IMG/VR virus record: IMGVR_UViG_3300006790_000022
Coordinates: 1 to 52,482 of that record
DNA from: a virus
Length of the DNA stretch: 52,482 nucleotides
Strand: one strand, 5' to 3'
The position numbers and the translations under genes are program-made. The notes below the pieces were generated by a model. That model made no database searches and was not told where the DNA came from. It worked only from the letters and a program-made list of their open reading frames with translations. Shown one piece after another: positions 5,197 to 13,958 of this stretch (the stretch's first letter is position 1; each line of letters begins with the position of its first letter).

Positions 5197-7520
5197 TGAC
5201 AACTAGAGAATTACATAAACCAAAACCGGTAAAGTTTATTGATATTAATAAACTTCCAAGAGCTGCGTTTGAAAATGACTATGATAAGTTTGATTTAGAT
5301 TTCTTAGTTAAGAAAGATGGAAAAATCATGAATGGTGAGTTTGATGTTACTGATGTACCAGATAAATTATATGGTTGTCCAACAGGTAATGAAGAAATTA
5401 ATTTAAAAGATTACTTAGTATATAGACCTGTACCTAAAGAACTAATACAATGGAGAGACTTACCAGCTTATCATCCGGATTCTTTAGATATGGAGAATTG
5501 GTATCGAGATCTTATAGAATATTGTAAACATGGTGTTTGGGTTGATGGTGAGTATTGGAATCCTTATATGGTTTACTGGTTAAATGTTTTTGTATTCCCA
5601 GTCCCAAAATATGATGAAGACGGAAACTTAGTTCCTGATTTTGACCCAGGTCATCCTTTTTATTGTAATATCGATAGATATATACTTGATATAGCTTGGA
5701 AGGCAAGACTTACAAAACAAGATGTATCTTTAATGGGAGGTCGTGGTATAGGTAAATCATACCTATGGGGCTCGATTATGGATAGAGAATATAGATTATT
5801 CCCTAACTCTTGGACTGTAGTATCTTCTACAAATGATGAAACAACTTCCGAGGCTTGGAATAAGGTTGAGGAATGTTTAACAGCTATTGAAAAGTTACAT
5901 AGAGCTCTTAAACATAAACGTATTACCGACTCGCTAACAATGAAATATTCTGGAGAGGTGGTAGAATTACCAGATGGTACAACAGAAGATAGAGGGTATC
6001 TAGCTAAAATGGAAAAAATTACTTATGGTAAAAACGCCGGTAAGACAAGGGGTAAGCGTCCTACTATACAGTTAATAGAGGAGTTTGCTGCGTTCCCACC
6101 TACAGGACAAAAAGGAGATCTTAAATCATGCATGAGAGAATCTAGAGGATCTTGGTATGTAATGGGTGGTATGAAGAAATGTACAGTTTTATATTCTGGG
6201 ACTGGAGGTACTGTAGAAAATGATCAAGCAGAAGGGATATTTATGGATCCTATTGCTAGTGAATGTATACCAACATGGGATTGGGAAGAAGCTGGCGATA
6301 AAGGTTGTGGAATATTTATCCCAACACATATAAAACGTTCTGGTACTTGGGAAGATAGTGGATGCCCAGATGTAGCTTTAGGTAGAATGGAAACGGAAGA
6401 AGAGAGAGCCAAGAAGAAATCAGACCCAATTGCATACATGGGGCTTCTACAAGAATTCCCTATGACTATTAAAGAGGTATTCTTACGTACAGGAGTAAAT
6501 ATCTTTGATCAGGATAAGATAGCCACACAAAGGACCACAATTGACTTTGGTAAAGATAATATACCAAAACCTGGTAGAGGTTTCCTTAAATGGAAACAAG
6601 CTGAGAATGGTAAAATTATTGGGGTAGAATGGGATCCAGCACCAACTACTGGTGATATAGAAATACTAGAGCATCCACACTGGTTGCAGGATATAACAGA
6701 TTTACCTGACGACGAGAAACAACCAATGAAAGATTTATATGTATCCGGTTGTGATAGTATTGATCAAGGTAATATTGATTCATCTTACGCAACAGATAAT
6801 AAAAAAGGTTCTGAACTTTGTATGATGGTTAAAAAACGTGTTGTGGATAAAGGGTACTTTAAATACACATCAAATATTTATGTTGCTAAATATAATAAAC
6901 GTTCTGACGATGTTAGGGATGATTGGGGTAATGCACTTAAGCTGGCCATATACTATAACTCTCAAGTAAATATAGAGTATACTAAAATTGGTATTGTTGG
7001 TTATTTTAGAGATATGGGGTTTTATCACTTACTAAAGAAGAGACCATCTATTGCTTTACAAGGGGGAGACCCTAAGAAGAGCTCTAATTTAATAGGTACT
7101 CAGGTAAGTTCTTATCTTATTGATCATATGGACGGTAAAATTAAATCATATATTGATGATAGTTATGATAAAATATGGTTTCCGGATTTACTAGCTCAAC
7201 TACAAGATTATGATAGAGATAATCGTACTAAGTATGATATGGTAATAGCTATGGGGTTATGTGAATTATCAGATGAAGATTTAATGGGTAAGGTAGCTAA
7301 ACCACCAGTAAGAGAAACTCAACAATTACAATCTTTTGGTTATTGGACAGAAAAGTTACCAGACGGTCGTAGAATTAAAAGGTACGGAGTAATTCCCGAG
7401 AAAAAAGGTCAAGGAGGAAATGAGATGGAGCAATTCTTAGAAGCTGAAAAATTTAAAAAACATGGTGGGGTAAGATGGATAGATATGACCGATCCTGATG
7501 ACCCAAAGCCAATGTATTAA
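5196..7520 (+). CDS. terL: Terminase large subunit
   Basis: This 774-residue protein is the ATPase-nuclease that pumps DNA into proheads. The Walker A motif is GGRGIGKS (181-188) and Walker B is IQLIEE (291-296), with the catalytic Glu doublet. A C-terminal RNase H-like nuclease region starts near GCDSIDQGN, about residue 526, where the first Asp of the metal site is expected. Asp residues in a late segment (...YDMVIAMGLCEL) fit the last acidic cluster. The roughly 170-residue N-terminal extension before the P-loop and the overall length match large terminases of crAss-like and related Bacteroidota phages. It is followed after 58 bases by the tandem-GroES gene and then by the portal. Confidence 0.95.
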   Translation: MTTRELHKPKPVKFIDINKLPRAAFENDYDKFDLDFLVKKDGKIMNGEFDVTDVPDKLYGCPTGNEEINLKDYLVYRPVPKELIQWRDLPAYHPDSLDMENWYRDLIEYCKHGVWVDGEYWNPYMVYWLNVFVFPVPKYDEDGNLVPDFDPGHPFYCNIDRYILDIAWKARLTKQDVSLMGGRGIGKSYLWGSIMDREYRLFPNSWTVVSSTNDETTSEAWNKVEECLTAIEKLHRALKHKRITDSLTMKYSGEVVELPDGTTEDRGYLAKMEKITYGKNAGKTRGKRPTIQLIEEFAAFPPTGQKGDLKSCMRESRGSWYVMGGMKKCTVLYSGTGGTVENDQAEGIFMDPIASECIPTWDWEEAGDKGCGIFIPTHIKRSGTWEDSGCPDVALGRMETEEERAKKKSDPIAYMGLLQEFPMTIKEVFLRTGVNIFDQDKIATQRTTIDFGKDNIPKPGRGFLKWKQAENGKIIGVEWDPAPTTGDIEILEHPHWLQDITDLPDDEKQPMKDLYVSGCDSIDQGNIDSSYATDNKKGSELCMMVKKRVVDKGYFKYTSNIYVAKYNKRSDDVRDDWGNALKLAIYYNSQVNIEYTKIGIVGYFRDMGFYHLLKKRPSIALQGGDPKKSSNLIGTQVSSYLIDHMDGKIKSYIDDSYDKIWFPDLLAQLQDYDRDNRTKYDMVIAMGLCELSDEDLMGKVAKPPVRETQQLQSFGYWTEKLPDGRRIKRYGVIPEKKGQGGNEMEQFLEAEKFKKHGGVRWIDMTDPDDPKPMY

Positions 7521-7578
7521 CACATTTTTAATTAAATAGAATTTAATATATTATCGAGGTAATGTAAATATAAATAAT

Positions 7579-8166
7579 ATGGAAGTAAATGATGTAAAAC
7601 CAGAAAATCAACATGTTCTGGTAGAAGTTGAAAAACTAGAAGAAGTATCTGAAGGTTTATACGTAGGAAATCAAAATGCTGTCGAGACAGATGCACATCC
7701 AACAGAGTTTTATATAGGTAAAATTCATAAGTTTGGACCTAAAGCAAAAGATAAGGATCAGTGTCCTAGTATAGAAGAAGGTAAGTATGCAATATTTTCA
7801 CAGTGGTCAGGCCACGCACTAGCAACCAAAGGTGTTTATACGAAAATAATTCCAGCATATAATATAGTAGCAATTTCAGATAGTTTAGAGATGACAAAAG
7901 AAGAACTTAAACCTACTAATGATAGAATTTTAGTAGAACTTATAGAAGATCAAAAAGTAGAAGACGAAGTATATATAGGAGATCACAATGACCCGAGAGA
8001 GGCTGTAACACAAAAGGGAAAGGTTATTAAATGTGGTATAAACTCTACCGGTTATTCGGAAGGTACTGTAGTTTTCTTTGAACCTCATGCAGGTAATTTA
8101 ATTGTAAATAAACCTGGTGAGCAGATAAAAACATTAAACAGTAGAGATATACTGTGCACATTATAA
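7579..8166 (+). CDS. Tandem GroES-like co-chaperonin
   Basis: This 195-residue protein reads as two GroES folds in series. The second (about 107-195) is clear: KPTNDRILVEL, a mobile-loop region with a hydrophobic triplet (VYI), QKGKVIKCG, GTVVFFEPHAG and a closing strand ending SRDILCTL. The first (about 6-100) repeats the plan in divergent form: KPENQHVLVEV, triplet LYV, GKIHKFG, KYAIFSQWSGHA and YNIVAIS. Double GroES proteins are known for plastid Cpn20, and phages such as T4 (gp31) encode a single-domain GroES substitute for capsid folding. Location between terminase and portal and upstream of the capsid gene supports a capsid-folding role with host GroEL. Whether it assembles as a ring is unknown. 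Confidence 0.85.
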   Translation: MEVNDVKPENQHVLVEVEKLEEVSEGLYVGNQNAVETDAHPTEFYIGKIHKFGPKAKDKDQCPSIEEGKYAIFSQWSGHALATKGVYTKIIPAYNIVAISDSLEMTKEELKPTNDRILVELIEDQKVEDEVYIGDHNDPREAVTQKGKVIKCGINSTGYSEGTVVFFEPHAGNLIVNKPGEQIKTLNSRDILCTL

Positions 8167-8178
8167 TAGCTAGTATCA

Positions 8179-10545
8179 ATGCCATATGTAACTAATAAAA
8201 ATATAGAAGATGTATATACTACAGAAAAGGAAAAGAATACCTTTGAGTATCTACACAAGTGTATAGACTTCAGTATTGCTCAATTAGTTTACGAGAGAGA
8301 TCATATTAGAAGAGCCAGAAACCTTTACGAAGGTATTAGGGATGATGATGAATTTCGTTATTTACAAGAGACTTTCGGAATTGAAACCCCGTTAGCGCTT
8401 AAAATGACCCCTCTTGTAAAAACAAGGATTGATGTATTACTTGGAATTTTATTAGATGAAACATTTACATATAGGGTAACTGTTAATGATTCTGTATCCC
8501 TAGAAAACATAGAGACACAGAAAACAGAGGAGAGAGTAAAACGTGTTAGAGCAAAGTACCAAGAGCAGTTAAGTAGGAATAAAACAAATCTCCAGAAAGG
8601 GATGCCTATAGAGGATAATATGGTTAGCCAAAGATATTTGGAATCCATTGACTCTTTGATAAATGAATCCTTTATATCTTCCTTCGAAATAGCTGCTCAA
8701 TCATTAATTAAATTCTTTTCACAAGACCCAACTATAGACTTAAAGCAGAAGGTTAAATTATTCTTTTTAGACCTTTTAGTTACTGGGGAAGCTTACTATA
8801 AAACATCAGTACCTCAGATAGGTGCTGACCCTGTTTTAGAGATAGTTAAACCAGAAAATATATTCTTTAGTAAGAATACTAACCATCAATTTATGTCTAC
8901 AGGAAATAATCCTAATGTAGACACTGTTGTTCAGAGAGAGTATATGAAGAGGGAAGAGATCTTAAATAGATGGGGGCATTTACTAAGTAAACAGGATAAA
9001 GAAGACTTATTTGGTAAAGCACCTGGTAGAGGTACTGGACATACAAATATAGTAAGATCTACAAGAGAAATCGAGTATGCCAATAGAAGTATTGATGGAA
9101 CTATAGGTAAAACTAATCAATACACTAGAAGAGGAACTGATTATATACCGGTATATTTTGTTGAGTGGTTAGCTAGTAATGAGGTTGACATTGATGACGA
9201 GACACAAGACGACTTACAAGTTGTAAATGAAAGTAAAGTATCAACAGAGGAGTATAGAGAATTTTATGGAGCAGATGCTGGGGCTAGTAAGGTAAAAAAG
9301 AAAGCTTATAGACTTGATAAATATCAAGGAATTAGAATTGGTTATAATATTTACCTGGAATGTGGTAAGAGTAGAAATACCGTAAGAAGTATAGGTACCC
9401 CGTGGAAAACTAAATTATCTTATAATGGTGTAGGGTATAATGAAAGAAATGGAGAACCATATTCATTAGCATGGTCTTTAAAGGATTTACAAGACTCTTT
9501 TGATATTGTAATGTTCTTTAGAGATAACTTAATAGCTAACTCTGGTGTTGATGGGTCACGTATTAACCTAGCAGCTATACCAAAAGTACTTGGTAATGAT
9601 TTTATGGAGCGGTTATTAAAATTTATCGCACTAAGAAAGCAAGGCGTTGAAATAATAGACCCTACAGAAGATGGGGCAAATTTATTCCAACATTACGGAG
9701 ATTTTAAAGGTTCGGTAGATGGTAATGTTATAGCCTCATTAAATGCGGTACTTGAGACTATACAAGCTCAAGCAGATGTTGTATCTGGTATAAATAGACA
9801 TATGTATCAAGCCGCTGAGGTTAGAGATGCGGTTAGTAATGTTAAAGTTGGTCAACAACAAACATCTTTAATCACGAAAGATTTATTTGAATTAGTTCAT
9901 ACGGCTAGGAGATATATGCTTATTGACTTAATTAATAGAGCAAGATACTCCTATATAAAAGGTAAGCGAGGTTCTTATATTGTTGGTCATAGATCAATTT
10001 TATTTGATGTCCAAGCTAAAGACTTTTGTTTTACAGATTTCAATATACAAGTTGTTAATTCTAGTAGGGAGAACGCTAAGTTAGAGAAGTTATCAGCTGC
10101 TGTACCAGAGTTAATTGCAGCTGGTGTTATAGATCCAGAAATTTTAATCGAAATGATTATGTCTGATTCTACTACAAATATCCTACAACTAGTACAAACT
10201 AGTATAAGGAAACGTAGGGAGGAGAACGATATGGTTGGTCAGTTAGAGGGTCAGGTAGAGCAAATGAGTAATGATAGCCAAGAACAAGCTAAATTAATAG
10301 ATCAGTTACAAAAAGAGATTGATAAAAAATCTCAAGAGGATGTAGACCTAAAAAATAGAGAGTTAGCTCTTAAAGCTAAAAATGATCAAGATAAGATTGA
10401 TCTTGGTAAAGAAGAGATAGAACGTAAAATTAAGAAAGATGCCGCAGATATTGAAAAAGATAGGGAGATTGTACAATTAGAAAGAGAACAACTATATGCT
10501 GAGAACACTGCCGGTAATGCGAGAGAAATTAGAAATAATATATAA
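8179..10545 (+). CDS. Portal protein
   Basis: This 788-residue protein occupies the portal position after the terminase. It is alpha/beta in the body, with a crown- or stem-like region. The last 100 residues (about 690-788) form a strongly charged Glu/Lys/Gln coiled coil, with repeated heptad-like segments such as LIDQLQKEIDKK and IEKDREIVQLEREQ. A long C-terminal helix of this kind is usual for portal barrels of podoviruses, and the length suits crAss-like portals. The central part contains DLQDSFDIVMFFRDNLIANSG and a conserved-looking Gln-rich helix (LETIQAQADVVSGINRHMYQ), typical of portal wing-stem regions. It overlaps the next gene by one base (TAATG). Identity rests on position and architecture. 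Confidence 0.82.
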   Translation: MPYVTNKNIEDVYTTEKEKNTFEYLHKCIDFSIAQLVYERDHIRRARNLYEGIRDDDEFRYLQETFGIETPLALKMTPLVKTRIDVLLGILLDETFTYRVTVNDSVSLENIETQKTEERVKRVRAKYQEQLSRNKTNLQKGMPIEDNMVSQRYLESIDSLINESFISSFEIAAQSLIKFFSQDPTIDLKQKVKLFFLDLLVTGEAYYKTSVPQIGADPVLEIVKPENIFFSKNTNHQFMSTGNNPNVDTVVQREYMKREEILNRWGHLLSKQDKEDLFGKAPGRGTGHTNIVRSTREIEYANRSIDGTIGKTNQYTRRGTDYIPVYFVEWLASNEVDIDDETQDDLQVVNESKVSTEEYREFYGADAGASKVKKKAYRLDKYQGIRIGYNIYLECGKSRNTVRSIGTPWKTKLSYNGVGYNERNGEPYSLAWSLKDLQDSFDIVMFFRDNLIANSGVDGSRINLAAIPKVLGNDFMERLLKFIALRKQGVEIIDPTEDGANLFQHYGDFKGSVDGNVIASLNAVLETIQAQADVVSGINRHMYQAAEVRDAVSNVKVGQQQTSLITKDLFELVHTARRYMLIDLINRARYSYIKGKRGSYIVGHRSILFDVQAKDFCFTDFNIQVVNSSRENAKLEKLSAAVPELIAAGVIDPEILIEMIMSDSTTNILQLVQTSIRKRREENDMVGQLEGQVEQMSNDSQEQAKLIDQLQKEIDKKSQEDVDLKNRELALKAKNDQDKIDLGKEEIERKIKKDAADIEKDREIVQLEREQLYAENTAGNAREIRNNI

Positions 10546-10703
10546 TGGCAGAGATTTCGGAAAATACAAGTCAAAAGTATAAAATTGAGTTAGAAAATAG
10601 AGCGGTTGTAACTGTTAATATTAGACAACTTTTTAAACCGAGATGGATTAATTACTTTGGTTCTGTAGATAAAGTAAAAGAATTTATTAAAAATTATAAA
10701 TAA
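10545..10703 (+). CDS. Small conserved-position protein, 52 residues
   Basis: A 52-codon gene is fitted exactly between portal and the next gene, sharing one base with each (TAATG at both ends). This tight coupling is strong evidence that it is real. The product (starting MAEISENTSQ, ending KNYK) is basic, without membrane segment or tag, and contains a VTVNIRQLFKPRW strand-helix segment. No function recognised; it may bind portal or DNA. Confidence 0.75.
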   Translation: MAEISENTSQKYKIELENRAVVTVNIRQLFKPRWINYFGSVDKVKEFIKNYK

Positions 10704-11773
10704 TGGATATTAGAATAGTAGAGTCAATGCCTACTGCAGGTAGTTTATCTGACTCAGCATTTAGATTAAACCCTAATGTTGAGAATATATCATTAGACTA
10801 TGATTTCACTGACAAGGATCTAGCTCTACTTGATACTAATTTAAATTACGCTGTATTACCGTGGCAATTAGGGACTGATATGGTTAAGAAAACTTTCTTA
10901 ACTTATAATGGTATTTCTTGTGAAACTCAGGAATTAATACAAACTGTAGTTATGGAATCTGATTCAGGGGCTAGCGCTACACAATTAGCCGGGTATAACA
11001 ACTCAAATGAATGGGTATATAAACCAGCAGAATTTCAACTACCTGGATCCTTTCCAGAAACATCTAACCCATTAGATACAGCTAACTGGCCATACGATCA
11101 ATCTCAAGGAATTACTGTTGTAAAACAATTTTTAGGTGGAGAGTCTGGTTTAGTTGAAAATAGATATACAGCTTTCTATAGGGCTCCAGTTCAACACTCG
11201 TTTGAATTAGCTAATGCTATAGGGACTAAAATTTATACAGATGGTTGGTATACTTCTTATGTTATAGCTTGTAAGACTTGGACTGCTGCAAACGCTGCTA
11301 CAAGTGCAGCTAATGGACAAATCATTTACTACCCAACTCAAGAAAAGTTTTATGTGAATATTACAGGTAATACAGGAGCACCTGTTGTAGACCCTAATGA
11401 TTCTAATTTAACTATACCAGATCCAACAGATTGGAAAGAAACTCCTACGTTTGTAGAGTGGATGGATTTTTTAAGAAATAATATGGGACCAGCAATGACT
11501 AATGATCCTGTTTATTTTGTTGAAACTCAACATTTAGCTACACCAGATTTAAACGAGGCGATTAGAAAGGAGTTATTAAAAATAGCATGTTGTTGTGATA
11601 AAAAGGATTTTGGTATGTCTACTATCCATAACTGGATAAAACTAACTCAGAAGAGAGTTGGGGCATTAGTTAAATTTAACGCTGAGGTATTTAAAACATC
11701 TCAAAAGATCATTGAATCTACAAGAGAATTATGTTACCTATGCTTATACCATGATAAAGAACACTTATGTTAA
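10703..11773 (+). CDS. Structural protein with Cys-rich C-terminus
   Basis: This 356-residue protein lies between portal and scaffold genes and is of unknown family. The N-terminal two thirds are Asn/Thr/Tyr/Trp-rich and beta-like, as in virion surface proteins. The C-terminal third is helical and unusually rich in cysteine: IACCCDKK (about 295-300), then ELCYLCLYHDKEHLC at the extreme end. Together with ISCET and IACKT this gives nine cysteines in an otherwise Cys-poor genome. Metal binding or disulfide cross-linking is possible. It overlaps the next gene by seven bases, indicating translational coupling. Confidence 0.7.
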   Translation: MDIRIVESMPTAGSLSDSAFRLNPNVENISLDYDFTDKDLALLDTNLNYAVLPWQLGTDMVKKTFLTYNGISCETQELIQTVVMESDSGASATQLAGYNNSNEWVYKPAEFQLPGSFPETSNPLDTANWPYDQSQGITVVKQFLGGESGLVENRYTAFYRAPVQHSFELANAIGTKIYTDGWYTSYVIACKTWTAANAATSAANGQIIYYPTQEKFYVNITGNTGAPVVDPNDSNLTIPDPTDWKETPTFVEWMDFLRNNMGPAMTNDPVYFVETQHLATPDLNEAIRKELLKIACCCDKKDFGMSTIHNWIKLTQKRVGALVKFNAEVFKTSQKIIESTRELCYLCLYHDKEHLC

Positions 11774-12105
11774 TTAAATTTACAGATAGTTATGAGCCTT
11801 ATCTTATAGAGGGTAGAGCTCTTGTTGGTAGACTTATAGATAAGATTGCCAGCAAGGAGCCTTTTGTAGGTAATTCAGTAGAATTAGATAAGATGTATGC
11901 TTTATCTATTGCAATTGGAGCTATTATTGATCACTTAGAGTATGAAGATAATGAAGAAGTTGCAGATAATGAGTATTTATTAGATATATTAAAAGAATTA
12001 TTGACTAAGGATCTTTGCGGAACAAATAGTCAATTACCTGATAGAGTGTTTAATAATTTACCAGATCCAGTAGATCTGAATGCATTAAAAAACTCTAACA
12101 ACTAA
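11767..12105 (+). CDS. Small acidic protein in head operon
   Basis: This 112-residue acidic, helical protein (LIKFTDSYEP at the start, then helices rich in Leu/Glu/Asp) has no recognised domain. It overlaps the Cys-rich gene upstream and is 11 bases from the next gene, so all three are co-expressed. No membrane segment or GG tag is present. A partner or chaperone of the upstream structural protein is possible but unproven. Confidence 0.65.
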   Translation: MLIKFTDSYEPYLIEGRALVGRLIDKIASKEPFVGNSVELDKMYALSIAIGAIIDHLEYEDNEEVADNEYLLDILKELLTKDLCGTNSQLPDRVFNNLPDPVDLNALKNSNN

Positions 12106-12116
12106 AAATTTAAATT

Positions 12117-12536
12117 ATGGCAAATACACCTATATTAGAACAAGCAACCAGGAATAGTAAAACACTTAAAAATACTGATGCTCCTGATACAGATAGCAGA
12201 GAGATTGAATTAGTATCTTACGGTTTAACCGTTTCACCTGATTTAATGCATGACCATACTAGGATGAAATATACTTCTCCAGTAAATCAAGCACAAACTG
12301 TTTATATTAATTCTCCGGTTAATTGGGAGGATAGAACTATGCATTGGTTAGAATTGGATAATTCAAATAATACAGTAAGTAAGATTTTTATCTTTAATAC
12401 AGATCATATATTATTAGATGATCCTGCTAATACAACCAGGTCTTATACTATTACTGCTGGAAAGAAAATGTCCTTCTTTGGTACATTAATAGATGGTCAG
12501 TTTCACTGGAGATTATCTAGTGAAAGTACTAACTAA
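12117..12536 (+). CDS. Small beta-rich virion-type protein
   Basis: This 139-residue protein has a polar N-terminus followed by regular beta-strand segments. It shows a YTITAGKKMSFFGTLIDGQF stretch near the end that resembles small jelly-roll or Ig-like decoration domains. The leader TAAATTATGG matches other start regions here. Its position between portal-linked genes and scaffold fits a head decoration or completion protein; there is no motif that decides it. Confidence 0.65.
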   Translation: MANTPILEQATRNSKTLKNTDAPDTDSREIELVSYGLTVSPDLMHDHTRMKYTSPVNQAQTVYINSPVNWEDRTMHWLELDNSNNTVSKIFIFNTDHILLDDPANTTRSYTITAGKKMSFFGTLIDGQFHWRLSSESTN

Positions 12537-12603
12537 TACCAAAAAGAATACATATATTATATAATGAAAAAATTAATAAGTTAATAACTTAAATAAGAAT
12601 AAT

Positions 12604-13848
12604 ATGGCAATTACATTAGAAGATCTTCACAGTGATGAAGATGACAACTTAGAACAAGGAAAAACGCCAGAAGGCGGAAAAGCACCAGAAGGTGATGACA
12701 AAGGGGATCCAAATGATCCTAATTACGTAGTTAACCCAGAAGGGAATCCTAGAAGCGCTACAACCCCACCAAATGATCCAGACAATAACCCTGAAGGGGG
12801 AGATGAACCAGGTGATGGTAATGAACCAGATGGAGGTAATGAACCTACCGGAGGGTCTGATGATGACGGCGGTGATGATACAGGAGGTAATGACGATGAT
12901 GTGGTAGTATCTGGTATCGAGCAGTATCTTTCTGAATTTGGTATCCAGGCTGGACTCATTGAAATGGAAGATGAGGAAGGTAATACTGTTGAGCGTCACT
13001 TCAATGAACTAGATGAACAAGAACAGTTTAATGTCCTTAAATCTTTAGCAGACTTAGGCGCACGACAATCTGTTCAACAACATGGTTTAGACGAAGATGA
13101 GGTAGGTTTAATTAATTACATTAGAAGTCAAGAAGGTACTGTAGAAGAAATTCTAGAGGGTATGGCTAAGTCTAGATTAGCTGAAGAAAGAGCTTTAGCG
13201 GAATCTACTGGAATTGACTATCAAGGTATGTCTGAAGATGCTATTTACACAAAGTTTATTAAAGAGGCTAATCCGGAAGCAACTGACGAAGAGGTTGCGG
13301 AAGATCTATCAAAAGCTAAAGAAGGTAAATTCTTTGAGGCTAATGTGGAGCGTATGAGAGAGTCTTTTATACGTACTCAGCAAGAGGAAGCAAAGAGGTT
13401 AGCAGCTGAAGAGCATGAAGCCTATAAAGCAGAGCTAGAGCAAGACAGAACTACTATCGTTAATGCTGTAGCTGATATTGAAAACGTTGTAGGTTTTCCT
13501 GTAGATAATGATGTTAAGAATGAGGTACTAAGTAAAATTCTAGAGGTAGGTGAGAGTGGTGACTCTTTGTTTATGGAGGAGGTTTTCTCTGATCCAGCTA
13601 AGTTATTTAGAGTAGCTTATTTACATTATAAAGGAGAAGAAGCACTTGATACTTTAGATAATTATTGGAAGAAAGAGGTAACTAAAGCTCATAAAAAGGG
13701 TAGAGCTAGCGTTACTGACGGTATGCCTACTAAACCTATTAGTGGTAGAACAGAAAAGCCAGAAGGTGGAAAAGGTGATGATAGACCACCAACTCCATAT
13801 AGAGAACCAGAGAGGATTACTCTAGATGAACTTCATGATGACGTTTAA
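12604..13848 (+). CDS. Probable scaffolding protein with matching end motifs
   Basis: This 414-residue, very acidic protein lies immediately before the major capsid gene, the classic scaffold position. Residues about 8-100 are low complexity (Asp, Gly, Glu, Pro, Asn). The rest is helical and charged (about 105-375), followed by a basic, Pro-rich linker. The two ends carry the same peptide: ITLEDLHSD at residues 3-11 and ITLDELHDD at 405-413. Scaffolds typically contact capsid protein through a terminal helix-turn-helix, so duplicated end motifs could bind the same partner twice. No tag of the KYQxGG type is present. It could instead be an internal head protein. Confidence 0.75.
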   Translation: MAITLEDLHSDEDDNLEQGKTPEGGKAPEGDDKGDPNDPNYVVNPEGNPRSATTPPNDPDNNPEGGDEPGDGNEPDGGNEPTGGSDDDGGDDTGGNDDDVVVSGIEQYLSEFGIQAGLIEMEDEEGNTVERHFNELDEQEQFNVLKSLADLGARQSVQQHGLDEDEVGLINYIRSQEGTVEEILEGMAKSRLAEERALAESTGIDYQGMSEDAIYTKFIKEANPEATDEEVAEDLSKAKEGKFFEANVERMRESFIRTQQEEAKRLAAEEHEAYKAELEQDRTTIVNAVADIENVVGFPVDNDVKNEVLSKILEVGESGDSLFMEEVFSDPAKLFRVAYLHYKGEEALDTLDNYWKKEVTKAHKKGRASVTDGMPTKPISGRTEKPEGGKGDDRPPTPYREPERITLDELHDDV

Positions 13849-13865
13849 TAAAATAATTTTATTTT

Positions 13866-13873
13866 TACCTTTG
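13866..13873 (+). promoter_or_regulatory. Promoter -7 element TACCTTTG of the capsid gene
   Basis: A perfect TAnnTTTG lies 86 bases before the capsid start, with a weak -33 (TTTA at 13844-13847). A second motif, ATATTTTG (13885-13892), shared with the promoter regions at 15457 and 37381, follows closely. The same octamer TACCTTTG occurs before the structural gene at 17281. Confidence 0.6.
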
Positions 13874-13920
13874 TGAATTAAAAAATATTTTGCTTAGGTG
13901 GATATATCAATAATAATCAA

Positions 13921-13937
13921 GGGAGGAACTACCTTCC
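13921..13937 (+). promoter_or_regulatory. Hairpin in the capsid gene leader
   Basis: GGGAGG (13921-13926) pairs with CCTTCC (13932-13937) around AACTA, 21 bases before the ATG. The 5' arm would pass as a Shine-Dalgarno sequence but is too far away and paired, in a genome that otherwise lacks such sites. It may stabilise the mRNA or control initiation. Confidence 0.5.
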
Positions 13938-13958
13938 ATAAAACAAAAGCTAAATAAT

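Noticed and set aside
12649-12999. Minus-strand open frames opposite the acidic scaffold candidate (also 12723-12959)
   Set aside because: They are antisense shadows of a low-complexity GGN/GAN-rich coding region, with implausible Ile/Trp/Phe- or Pro/Ser-rich products.
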